Source: Bolinopsis microptera
Taxonomy: Eukaryota; Ctenophora; Tentaculata; Lobata; Bolinopsidae
Direction: 5' to 3'
Length of the DNA: 64,000 bases
NCBI RefSeq assembly: GCF_026151205.1
Contig: NC_087077.1
Location: forward strand, 4,278,001-4,342,000
Below, piece after piece: positions 46,196-59,100 of this stretch (positions are counted from its first letter, which is position 1; the number at the start of each line of letters is the position of its first letter). A model generated the notes under the pieces. That model was not told the origin of the DNA. It saw nothing but the letters and a program-made list of their open reading frames with translations, and ran no database searches. A program made the position numbers and the translations under genes.

Positions 46196-47621
46196 GACAG
46201 CGGAATAAATAAAGTCAAAGACACGACTGCAGTCAAATTGCAGGCTAGGTTTCTGCAGTGAATTATGGAGAAATTAGATTTAGGATTGCAAGGCGATACC
46301 TGATCCCAATGAAATCATTCTTCTAGGAATTAGTACGGCCTTTTATTTCCTTAAAGCTTCTGCAAAATCATGATGTCTCGTATATATGAGATTAGAGAAG
46401 TTTATTATTTCTGAAAGTTTATCAATTCACACCCATGTTATGAGATTAAGCGAACAATGTCGCATTAAATCACAGTTATATTAAAGGGCAGAGCGCAACT
46501 TCAGGACAACTTCAGGACAATAGGTTTAGTATTGATTAAGCAGCCTACGAACAGCTAGACTAAAATAAACTTATTCGAGCCGGTTCCAAATATTAATGAA
46601 ATTAATGATTGGTTACAGGGCACAAGGGCGCCGATAACAGATACCTGATAACAAACGGATTTTTTGTTTTTAAACGCCGCCACGTCGCAGGTACTCACGC
46701 CGGTGTGCAAATTTAGAACTTTTAAATCTAAATTCTTAATTGTGCGTGACTTGACAGATAATGATATTTTTCAGATTAATTGTATTATTAATGTTCTTAA
46801 TGTGGAATTATATAATATATCCCCTATATCAGCTCCGGGGTGGCTGGTTCCAATTGTTTCTTGTCAAACACTCACATTCTAGACTAAAACTCAGACTCCA
46901 CCGAAGAAAATAAAGAGATCAGGGTTAGATCTTGTAAGGCTGAGTTTTTAACATTTAATTCAGTAAAGAGTAATCTTACTCTTAGTAAAAACCCAATGAG
47001 TGCCGAAACGTCGATTATTTCATTTGGTTTCCGTTTACAATTACACCGGTCATTCGCCTTGTTTTATTTTGTCTGCCGTGAGCTGTGATGCTCCATACTG
47101 AACACTACAATGATAAACTTGTCAAAAATCCAGACTCCATCTCGATGATGATAAGAAGGAATTCAGGGCTATCTGAAAATGTTGAATAGAATTTCGTCAG
47201 ATGCGGTCGTGTAAGACTAAAATATAATTTGATTTTGTTCAATTACTACATCGACAGAAAATTAGTTATCTGCAAAGTGCGGAGTCATTTCGGCTTTATA
47301 TATTATAACAAATTAAATAACATACTTACAATAATTGAAATTCGACTGTGCTTAGCTCAAAGGTTTCTGAAAGCTCTGCTGGAGTGAAATGTCATATTGG
47401 GTATGATATTACAGTGCCCCTATAACCCCTTTACTTCCCACTTACCGCAGGAGGCCAGCGTCCGTTGACCGTAACTGAGAGAGAGAGAATACTTCAGAGA
47501 ACCCCTTTACTACTTTGTTTTATTAAATTATTGATTTACTTTCAGACCATGAATAAATAAATAAAACGAGCGACCAATTTCAGTCTCGGTATCATTTTGC
47601 ATTCGAGAACAGTAATTTAAT
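46196..47621. other. Region upstream of the vWD gene
   Basis: No exon chain was found. An open frame on + at 46664-46882 has no ATG and no recognisable domain. Near 46994 the string CAATGAGTGCCGAAACGTCG resembles part of a minimal hammerhead ribozyme of Penelope-type elements but departs from the CTGATGA core. The vWD gene promoter should lie near 46200-46400. Confidence 0.4.
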
Positions 47622-47623
47622 TA

Positions 47624-49892
47624 CCTTATCGGACCTTATTTGGACGGACATTAAATGAACGGACATAATTATGAACGGACATTAATATGAACACTAGAAG
47701 GCACTCAAAACCATCAAAAATCCGAATTTTTTTCATTTTTTTAAACGTTTTTTATTTCAGAAAATGATTTTTAAATCCATTTTTTATACAGTAAGTAAGA
47801 AAAGCAGTCGTTAAGCAGTAAAAATGTTTAAAAATGTGTACATGATCAGTGTCTAATATCGCATATCATCTTCATCAAATGTGTTTTCGTGCATGAAATA
47901 GTTCAACGTTAAAAAATTTACCTTTAAAATTAACCAACGTTGGCCTATAAAAAGTTAAAAAAATTTTCATTCACAATCTAAAGTTAAATACAACATTAAA
48001 AAGTTGTTCAATTTTAAACGTTGCTCATATCAATTGGTTCATCTTTTTGGGCGTTCGTGTAATGTTTTTATCCCAGTTTCAACGTCTTTTCAGTTTCAAC
48101 GAGTCAGCTATAAACTTGATCTCTATTTCCAGACTTTCATAATGATCATTAGGCTCACAACAGCTGGAATAAAATAAGTTAACCTCCTTTCTGGCTCACT
48201 TGTGGGCTGCTTCAGAAGGCTATACTATATATAACTGTCTAATTGAATAATTGGAAGAGAACTCCATCAGGCCTAGCTGAACCAAGCGGGGAGCTGATAC
48301 ACCTTTCACAAGCAAGAGCCACTTTGGTCTACTTGCTGTGAGGTGTCTCAGCTACGCCTACATGGGTTGGGGCTCCCCCTTTTCTTTTCTTTTTGCTTTG
48401 CTGTTTGGTCTGCACTGATCACCATTATTTAGGACTGGACATGATTTAGTGTTTTACAGTGTGGGAGCTTGGGAGTAACTCTTAGAGGGAACATCTTCGA
48501 TCAGATTTGCAAGGGTTTTGCTTGACCGTCCTTTTTCCAGTTCCCGCTCTCATTGACATTAGCGATTTATCAAGAGCGCTTTTTCCATGGAATTTATTTT
48601 CGTTGACTTACATATTGCGTAGTCTGAACTCTGATATCATTGTAGTAATTTAATTTCCCGAAGCTGCAAGATTTTGCAGTTTTTAATTCCCGGGTGCAGA
48701 TAATTATATTAATATAGACTTAAAATAGAATTAAAGTCGATGTACCAAGCGCTTAAGGGCCGTTGCAATCTATAAAGGTATAAATAAATTGTATATTGGA
48801 GGCACTATTAGTAATAGTATTTAGTCTCGTCTAATATTATAATGCGAAAAAAATGGGGGTGACAGGCTCTGTTAACTTTGTGAGAAAAATCGCCATCAGG
48901 TCTAAATTCTTTTCTTTCTCAAGGGCTCAGGGTATAGGTAATAAGATTTCAGTCATGTTTCACCGTTTATTATTCGCATTTGTTTATTTTATACGTATAG
49001 TAATAGAGTTATAGTAGTTGCCACGACATATTTGCCCCGGATAGTTCTCTATGAAGAAGTGGTTTTTATCTTAGACAACTTTAGGTTAACCGGGGGTTAA
49101 CCTTAACATCACGTGGAGCTTTCCCAGCACTTATTTGTTTCATTACCTCCCCTGAGTAATATGAACTATAAGCTAATATGAACTATACGCGGACAATGTC
49201 CTTGGCAACACGATTTACCGTAATATCTAGAGGCTGAAATATGAAACAAGTTAGTCATGTCGGCGTGGACTAGGCACTAGCTCATGAACTATGTTGTTGA
49301 GTGCCATAATTTCTTTGACTTTTTCCGTCAAGTGACCCTTGAAAACATCATATACTAAATAAGTTTTCTGTGCCTCCGGCAGACCAAAGAGAACCTTTTC
49401 GTCGTTAATGTACGGCACTATGATTTTCTCGATAAAACTTATTCATGTTGTAGATTATATTCATTTGCCCAATATTTCTCGTTAAAAAGAACCTCAAAGT
49501 CTTTCGGAAATGTATACTTAGGAAGAAATTGATTTGTTTTTCCCTTGTAGATCAACTGCATGGGCAAACAAATTTAGATCAAGATAGTGATCATGCCATA
49601 ATGTGATATTTACAATTTTTATTTAGATCGTTAACATTTTATAATAACTTGTTTTCATTGATTCAACAATACAGTTTAGTCTAATGGTAGCTATTGAAAT
49701 ACACTGAAATTAAAAGTTATCATATTCTGGACAAAAAGTTCGAAATGGAAAAATTTTCGAAAAAAATTCAACGGACTTTAACTTGGACGGACATTAAATG
49801 AAGTTGAACGGACTTTATTTGAACGGACATTAAAATGAGCGCTAGGGCCTCCAGCGTTCAAGTAATGTCCGTTCAAATAAGGTCCGATAAGG
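47624..49892 (-). mobile_element. TA-target DDE transposon relic, copy 2 (largest)
   Basis: Same ends as copy 1, with TA at 47622-47623 and 49893-49894. On the - strand, pieces of a DDE transposase read in order: LPMQLIYKGKTNQFLPKY (from about 49567), then after a frameshift FIEKIIVPYINDEK and LPEAQKTYLVYDVFKGH (about 49440-49330), NNIVHELVPS (about 49285), and, in another frame, FQPLDITVNRVAKDIV (about 49240-49190). Stops and frameshifts separate them, so it cannot make protein. The internal sequence from about 47700 to 48800 parallels copy 1 closely. It lies about 300 bases past the 3' end of the acidic-protein gene. Confidence 0.85.
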
Positions 49893-50188
49893 TAAAACAA
49901 AGGGGAGTAAGAACCATTTGGAACCAATTAATTATTACTAGTACTACTTGCCGATTTATTGAATATTATAATTCTTTATGGTATTTGTATGATCGTATTT
50001 TTAATCGTATTTTTAATTGTAATATACACAATTGTGCGGTGATAGGAAATATAAAAATATTAATGAACAAATTTTCAAATCCTAATTTTGCACGGAATCG
50101 TTTAAATACTGAATTTGCAAAAATGTATAAACTTCAAGTTTCGAAACAAATTAATTTATTAAATTTTAAATCTTCAGTCAAATATTGG

Positions 50189-53100
50189 CTAAGATAAGCT
50201 CTCGATTGAGCAGCAAGGTGTTGAAAGATTAGAAACCAAAAGTTCCTTCTCAAAACCGAACTCTATGTCCTCATTAAGACCACTGTCGTTAATGAGTTTT
50301 TCAACATCACAAGATTTGTGCCTTAAACTGCGGCGTAGAGGTGACATTGTTGGGGAGGTGATGAAACTGAGGTCGGTTGGCAGGGGCCAGAGGCTGTTGT
50401 CATGGTTACTGTTGTCATGACAACAGAGGCTGTTATCAGCTAGAGGACTGCTGTTTTCAAAAGAAACCAGGTTTATCAGATCATCAGATATACCTGAAAT
50501 TGTAAATTAGATCTTCAATTTTCAATCAAATAGATAATACAATCTAACTAACTTATTCTTTAATGGAAACTTGGATCAACAGTTCTTTAACCTATCACTA
50601 TTAATGTAATCTTACTTTCGTCATCATCGAATTCCAAATCTAAATCGTTGTCCACTTTTATGTCCATCATAACAATCGGAGATGTAGTCAATTTGTTCAG
50701 GTCCATAGTTTGTTGAAGCTGCTCGTCCTGGTCAAAGCCGGCCTCCTCGTCACAATCCTTGTCAGCAGACATCTGAGTTTTAGTTAAACCTCCCCGAACA
50801 GCTTGCACAGCGATCTTCCAGAGAGTTTTAGCCCTGCCGTCTTTGTACTCTTTGGGATTCGTGGATAAGCTGCTCTTTGTTGGTGGAGTGATTTCGGCTG
50901 ATTTTCTACTGTCAGATTTCGAGTTTCTCTTTTCCATATCGAAAGAGCCCGCAGGAGTGGTTGCACTCTCGGAAGAAACGTATGAGTTTGTAATATTTCT
51001 ATCCTCATCCTCTATCTTAATCTTAGGGTTTCCTCGCTCTGCAAACTGTTTCCTCCACCTGCTTGCCTTATCTCCTCTGTTTCCAGGACCATTAACTTGA
51101 TCCAGTTCCTTCAGGTCCAGTTGTGCCGGTTTTCCTCCAGTAGTATCGCATATCTCCCTCTCATGTGAAGGTTTTCTAAACCACCCCCATCCACTTCCAG
51201 GACCACTCTTTGGTTCAGTCTCCTCCTCACCCCACGAGTAGGTGTTGTGGTAACTCTTCAGGGTAGACAAGAGCCAAGGGTTGCTCAGCTCCACGCTGCT
51301 GTCTCCTTTCCAAACTATACACCTATCAGTAACCGCGGGAGCGGAGATCGGCTCTGAACCATTCGAGAGTTTTAGGTTGTCGTGGTTACTGTCTCTTTCT
51401 TCGTCATCACCCTCACTTTCATCATTAATATGGTGTAAGTTCCAGTAAGGGTAGTCGTGATCCTGACCTACAACTCCTTCTCTCCAGTTACTCTCAAAGA
51501 TAGCTGAGGGCTCTACCACTGAAAACTCTATCACTGCATCATCACTTTCTTTGTTCATATAAACATCTTTGTCTTTGCAGAACGTTTTTGACATCCAGCT
51601 CCTTTTCTTGTTGGGAGCAACTTCATGATCCACAAATATGAACCACTCTGTTGTTACTCCCCTGAGAGTTAAAAAAGTAAGGGTTTTATCAGAGTCTGGT
51701 GCTTCACTTGTGTCCGTCTCTTTTGCGGACTCTTCAGTCTTAAGTGCCTCCTCAGACTCGTCGTTTTTACTACTACATAGGATACTACCAGAGGAGTGCC
51801 GACTCAGTTCTGATATAAACGGTTCCAATAATGTACTACTTTTGCGTTTTCTTTCCTTCCAGCGGAGCACGCTATCCAAGGTTCCTTTTATCTCGCCTGA
51901 CTTACGCCGGGCTAATTTCCTGCTGAACGGGTTGAGTGGAGAAGGTACTCGCCCTGAAAACAAATGCCATTACAGTGATATTAGGTGGTAGTCGCCCTGG
52001 AAGCAAATGCCATTACAGTGATACTAGGTGGTAGTCGCCCTGAAAGCAAATGCGATTACAGTGATACTAGGTGGTAGTCGCTCTGAAAGCAAATGCCATT
52101 ACAGTGATACTAGGTGGTAGTCGCCCTGAAAGCAAATGCGATTACAGTGATATTAGGTGGTAGTCGCCCTGAAAGCAAATGCGATTACAGTGATACTAGG
52201 TGGTAGTCGCCCTGAAAGCGAATGCCATTACAGTGATATTAGGTGGTAGTCGCCCTGAAAGCAAATGCCATTACAGTGATATTAGGTGGTAGTCGCCCTG
52301 AAAGCAAATGCGATTACAGTGATATTAGGTGGTAGTCGCCCTGAAAGCAAATGCCATTACAGTGATATTAGGTGGTAGTCGCCCTGGAAGCAAATGCCAT
52401 TACAGTGATACTAGGTGGTAGTCGCCCTGAAAGCAAATGCCATTACAGTGATACTAGGTGGTAGTCGCCCTGAAAGCAAATGCCATTACAGTGATACTAG
52501 GTGGTAGTCGCCCTGAAAGCAAATGCGATTACAGTGATATTAGGTGGTAGTCGCCCTGAAAGCAAATGCGATTACAGTGATATTAGGTGGTAGTCGCCCT
52601 GAAAGCAAATGCGATTACAGTGATATTAGGTGGTAGTCGCCCTGAAAGCAAATGCGATTACAGTGATACTAGGTGGTAGTCGCCCTGAAAGCAAATGCGA
52701 TTACAGTGATACTAGGTGGTAGTCGCCCTGAAAGCAAATGCGATTACAGTGATACTAGGTGGTAGTCGCCCTGAAAGCAAATGCCATTACAGTGATATTA
52801 GGTGGTAGTCGCCCTGAAAGCAAATGCGATTACAGTGATATTAGGTGGTAGTCGCCCTGAAAGCAAATGCGATTACAGTGATATTAGGTGGTAGTCGCCC
52901 TGAAAGCAAATGCCATTACAGTGATATTAGGTGGTAGTCGCCCTGAAAGCAAATGCGATTACAGTGATATTAGGTGGTAGTCGCCCTGAAAGCAAATGCG
53001 ATTACAGTGATATTAGGTGGTAGTCGCCCTGAAAGCAAATGCGATTACAGTGATACTAGGTGGTAGTCGCCCTGAAAGCAAATGCGATTACAGTGATACT

Positions 53101-56100
53101 AGGTGGTAGTCGCCCTGAAAGCAAATGCGATTACAGTGATACTAGGTGGTAGTCGCCCTGAAAGCAAATGCGATTACAGTGATATTAGGTGGTAGTCGCC
53201 CTGAAAGCAAATGCGATTACAGTGATACTAGGTGGTAGTCGCCCTGAAAGCAAATGCGATTACAGTGATACTAGGTGGTAGTCGCCCTGAAAGCGAATGC
53301 CATTACAGTGATATTAGGTGGTAGTCGCCCTGAAAGCAAATGCGATTACAGTGATATTAGGTGGTAGTCGCCCTGAAAGCGAATGCGATTACAGTGATAC
53401 TAGGTGGTAGTCGCCCTGAAAGCGAATGCCATTACAGTGATATTAGGTGGTAGTCGCCCTGAAAGCAAATGCGATTACAGTGATATTAGGTGGTAGTCGC
53501 CCTGAAAGCAAATGCCATTACAGTGATATTAGGTGGTAGTCGCCCTGGAAGCAAATGCCATTACAGTGATACTAGGTGGTAGTCGCCCTGAAAGCAAATG
53601 CCATTACAGTGATACTAGGTGGTAGTCGCCCTGAAAGCAAATGCCATTACAGTGATACTAGGTGGTAGTCGCCCTGAAAGCAAATGCCATTACAGTGATA
53701 TTAGGTGGTAGTCGCACTGAAAGCAAATGCGATTACAGTGATACTAGGTGGTAGTCGCCCTGAGAGCAAATGCGATTACAGTGATACTAGGTGGTAGTCG
53801 CCCTGAAAGCAAATGCCATTACAGTGATACTAGGTGGTAGTCGCCCTGAAAGCAAATGCCATTACAGTGATATTAGGTGGTAGTCGCCCTGAAAGCAAAT
53901 GCGATTACAGTGATATTAGGTGGTAGTCGCCCTGAAAGCAAATGCCATTACAGTGATATTAGGTGGTAGTCGCCCTGAAAGCAAATGCGATTACAGTGAT
54001 ACTAGGTGGTAGTCGCCCTGAGAGCAAATGCCATCACAGTGATATTAGGTGGTAGTCGCCCTGGAAGCAAATGCGATTACAGTGATACTAGGTGGTAGTC
54101 GCCCTGAAAGCAAATGCGATTACAGTGATACTAGGTGGTAGTCGCCCTGAGAGCAAATGCGATTACAGTGATATTAGGTGGTAGTCGCCCTGGAAGCAAA
54201 TGCGATTACAGTGATACTAGGTGGTAGTCGCCCTGAAAGCAAATGCGATTACAGTGATATTAGGTGGTAGTCGCCCTGGAAGCAAATGCGATTACAGTGA
54301 TACTAGGTGGTAGTCGCCCTGAGAGCAAATGCGATTACAGTGATATTAGGTGGTAGTCGCCCTGAGAGCAAATGCGATTACAGTGATACTAGGTGGTAGT
54401 CGCCCTGAGAGCAAATGCGATTACAGTGATACTAGGTGGTAGTCGCCCTGAGAGCAAATGCGATTACAGTGATATTAGGTGGTAGTCGCCCTGAAGCAAA
54501 TGCGATTACAGTGATACTAGGTGGTAGTCGCCCTGAAAGCAAATGCGATTACAGTGATATTAGGTGGTAGTCGCCCTGAAAGCAAATGCGATTACAGTGA
54601 TACTAGGTGGTAGTCGCCCTGAAAGCAAATGCGATTACAGTGATATTAGGTGGTAGTCGCCCTGAAAGCAAATGCGATTACAGTGATACTAGGTGGTAGT
54701 CGCCCTGAAAGCAAATGCCATTACAGTGATACTAGGTGGTAGTCGCCTTGAAAGCAAATGCGATTACAGTGATATTAGGTGGTAGTCGCCCTGAAAGCAA
54801 ATGCCATTACAGTGATACTAGGTGGTAGTCGCCCTGAAAGCAAATGCCATTACAGTGATACTAGGTGGTAGTCGCCCTGAAAGCAAATGCCATTACAGTG
54901 ATATTAGGTGGTAGTCGCCCTGAAAGCAAATGCGATTACAGTGATACTAGGTGGTAGTCGCCCTGAAAGCAAATGCGATTACAGTGATATTAGGTGGTAG
55001 TCGCCCTGAAAGCAAATGCCATTACAGTGATACTAGGTGGTAGTCGCCCTGAAAGCAAATGCCATTACAGTGATACTAGGTGGTAGTCGCCTGAAAGCAA
55101 ATGCGATTACAGTGATATTAGGTGGTAGTCGCCCTGAAAGCAAATGCCATTACAGTGATACTAGGTGGTAGTCGCCCTGAAAGCAAATGCCATTACAGTG
55201 ATACTAGGTGGTAGTCGCCCTGAAAGCAAATGCCATTACAGTGATACTAGGTGGTAGTCGCCTTGAAAGCAAATGCGATTACAGTGATATTAGGTGGTAG
55301 TCGCCCTGAAAGCAAATGCCATTACAGTGATACTAGGTGGTAGTCGCCCTGAAAGCAAATGCGATTACAGTGATACTAGGTGGTAGTCGCCCTGAAAGCA
55401 AATGCGATTACAGTGATACTAGGTGGTAGTCGCCCTGAAAGCAAATGCCATTACAGTGATACTAGGTGGTAGTCGCCTTGAAAGCAAATGCGATTACAGT
55501 GATACTAGGTGGTAGTCGCCCTGAAAGCAAATGCGATTACAGTGATACTAGGTGGTAGTCGCCCTGAAAGCAAATGCGATTACAGTGATACTAGGTGGTA
55601 GTCGCCCTGAAAGCAAATGCCATTACAGTGATACTAGGTGGTAGTCGCCTTGAAAGCAAATGCGATTACAGTGATATTAGGTGGTAGTCGCCCTGAAAGC
55701 AAATGCGATTACAGTGATACTAGGTGGTAGTCGCCCTGAAAGCAAATGCCATTACAGTGATACTAGGTGGTAGTCGCACTGAAAGCAAATGCGATTACAG
55801 TGATACTAGGTGGTAGTCGCCCTGAAAGCAAATGCGATTACAGTGATACTAGGTGGTAGTCGCCCTGAAAGCAAATGCGATTACAGTGATATTAGGTGGA
55901 AGTCGCCCTGAAAGCAAATGCGATTACAGTGATATTAGGTGGAAGTCGCCCTGAAAGCAAATGCAATTACAGTGATACTAGGTGGTAGTCGCCCTGAAAG
56001 CAAATGCAATTACAGTGATACTAGGTGGTAGTCGCCCTGAAAGCAAATGCCATTACAGTGATATTAGGTGGAAGTCGCCCTGAAAGCAAATGCGATTACA

Positions 56101-59100
56101 GTGATACTAGGTGGTAGTCGCCCTGAAAGCAAATGCCATTACAGTGATATTAGGTGGAAGTCGCCCTGAAAGCAAATGCGATTACAGTGATATTAGGTGG
56201 TAGTCGCCCTGAAAGCAAATGCCATTACAGTGATACTAGGTGGTAGTCGCCCTGAAAGCAAATGCAATTACAGTGATACTAGGTGGTAGTCGCCCTGAAA
56301 GCAAATGCGATTACAGTGATACTAGGTGGTAGTCGCCCTAAAAGCAAATGCCATTACAGTGATATTAGGTGGTAGTCGCCCTGAAAGCAAATGCGATTAC
56401 AGTGATACTAGGTGGTAGTCGCCCTAAAAGCAAATGCCATTACAGTGATACTAGGTGGTAGTCGCCCTGAAAGCAAATGCGATTACAGTGATACTAGGTG
56501 GTAGTCGCCCTGAAAGCAAATGCCATTACAGTGATACTAGGTGGTAGTCGCCCTGAAAGCAAATGCCATTACAGTGATACTAGGTGGTAGTCGCCCTGAA
56601 AGCAAATGCAATTACAGTGATACTAGGTGGTAGTCGCCCTGAAAGCAAATGCCATTACAGTGATACTAGGTGGTAGTCGCCCTGAAAGCAAATGCGATTA
56701 CAGTGATACTAGGTGGTAGTCGCCCTGAAAGCAAATGCGATTACAGTGATACTAGGTGGTAGTCGCCCTGAAAGCAAATGCCATTACAGTGATACTAGGT
56801 GGTAGTCGCCCTGAAAGCAAATGCCATTACAGTGATACTAGGTGGTAGTCGCCCTGAAAGCAAATGCCATTACAGTGATATTAGGTGGTAGTTGCCCTGA
56901 AAGCAAATGCGATTACAGTGATATTAGGTGGTAGTCGCCCTAAAAGCAAATGCGATTACAGTGATACTAGGTGGTAGTCGCCCTGAAAGCAAATGCGATT
57001 ACAGTGATACTAGGTGGTAGTCGCCCTGAAAGCAAATGCGATTACAGTGATACTAGGTGGTAGTCGCCCTGAAAGCAAATGCAATTACAGTGATACTAGG
57101 TGGTAGTCGCCCTAAAAGCAAATGCGATTACAGTGATACTAGGTGGTAGTCGCCCTGAAAGCAAATGCGATTACAGTGATACTAGGTGGTAGTCGCCCTG
57201 AAAGCAAATGCAATTACAGTGATACTAGGTGGTAGTCGCCCTGAAAGCAAATGCGATTACAGTGATACTAGGTGGTAGTCGCCCTGAAAGCAAATGCGAT
57301 TACAGTGATACTAGGTGGTAGTCGCCTTGAAAGCAAATGCGATTACAGTGATACTAGGTGGTAGTCGCCCTGAAAGCAAATGCGATTACAGTGATACTAG
57401 GTGGTAGTCGCCTTGAAAGCAAATGCAATTACAGTGATACTAGGTGGTAGTCGCCCTAAAAGCAAATGCGATTACAGTGATACTAGGTGGTAGTCGCCCT
57501 GAAAGCAAATGCGATTACAGTGTTACTAGGTGGTAGTCGCCTTGAAAGCAAATGCGATTACAGTGATACTAGGTGGTAGTCGCCCTAAAAGCAAATGCCA
57601 TTACAGTGATACTAGGTGGTAGTCGCCCTAAAAGCAAATGCCATTACAGTGATATTAGGTGGTAGTTGCCCTGAAAGCAAATGCGATTACAGTGATACTA
57701 GGTGGTAGTCGCCCTGAAAGCAAATGCCATTACAGTGATACTATGTGGTAGTCGCCCTGAAAGCAAATGCAATTACAGTGATACTAGGTGGTAGTTGCCC
57801 TGAAAGCAAATGCAATTACAGTGATACTAGGTGGTAGTCGCCCTGAAAGCAAATGCAATTACAGTGATACTAGGTGGTAGTCGCCCTGAAAGCAAATGCA
57901 ATTACAGTGATACTAGGTGGTAGTTGCCCTGAAAGCAAATGCAATTACAGTGATATTAGGTGGTAGTCGCCCTGAAAGCAAATGCGATTACAGTGATACT
58001 AGGTGGTAGTCGCCCTGAAAGCAAATGCGATTACAGTGATACTAGGTGGTAGTCGCCCTGAAAGCAAATGCCATTACAGTGATACTAGGTGGTAGTCGCC
58101 CTGAAAGCAAATGCAATTACAGTGATACTAGGTGGTAGTCGCCCTGAAAGCAAATGCCATTACAGTGATATTAGGTGGTAGTCGCCCTGAAAGCAAATGC
58201 AATTACAGTGATACTAGGTGGTAGTCGCCCTGAAAGCAAATGCAATTACAGTGATACTAGGTGGTAGTCGCCCTGAAAGCAAATGCAATTACAGTGATAC
58301 TAGGTGGTAGTCGCCCTGAAAGCAAATGCGATTACAGTGATACTAGGTGGTAGTCGCCCTGAAAGCAAATGCGATTACAGTGATATTAGGTGGTAGTCGC
58401 CCTGAAAGCAAATGCCATTACAGTGATACTAGGTGGTAGTCGCCCTGAAAGCAAATGCGATTACAGTGATACTAGGTGGTAGTCGCCCTGAAAGCAAATG
58501 CGATTACAGTGATACTAGGTGGTAGTCGCCCTGAAAGCAAATGCGATTACAGTGATACTAGGTGGTAGTCGCCCTGAAAGCAAATGCCATTACAGTGATA
58601 TTAGGTGGTAGTCGCCCTGAAAGCAAATGCCATCACAGTGATACTAGGTGGTAGTCGCCCTGAAAGCAAATGCCATTACAGTGATACTAGGTGGTAGTCG
58701 CACTGAAAGCAAATGCCATTACAGTGATACCGTCGTAGCGGTTTAACTTCATACTACAACTTGGCGCCGGACATCATCTTTTGATATTAATGTCCAAATT
58801 ATCTTTCTTTCAGTTATACGCGTCGGCTCTGTTTAGTGGGCAAATATTATGTTGTAAGAAATTGAAACAAAACAAATATTAGTAATTAAATTCGAATATG
58901 ATGAACATTGAACAAATCATTGTTCAAGTTTAAACAAAGTAAGATTACAGACCGGCCACTTGCAGATCATTTTCTCATTATACTTTTTAAAAGTTGAAAC
59001 TGCAATGTTCTTGCCAAGTCTGTGGCTGGAAAAATCAACTTACAAAATCGGTATCAGGCTTCTCTAAGTCTAATACGTCTTGATTAAATGCAGTATGTAG

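Noticed and set aside
49835-50197. 120-codon + strand open frame across the transposon end
   Set aside because: It starts in the inverted repeat, has no domain and is antisense to the terminal exon of the acidic-protein gene.
51952-58731. CRISPR array
   Set aside because: The 43-bp units abut directly with no unique spacers and no cas genes; the context is a eukaryotic intron.
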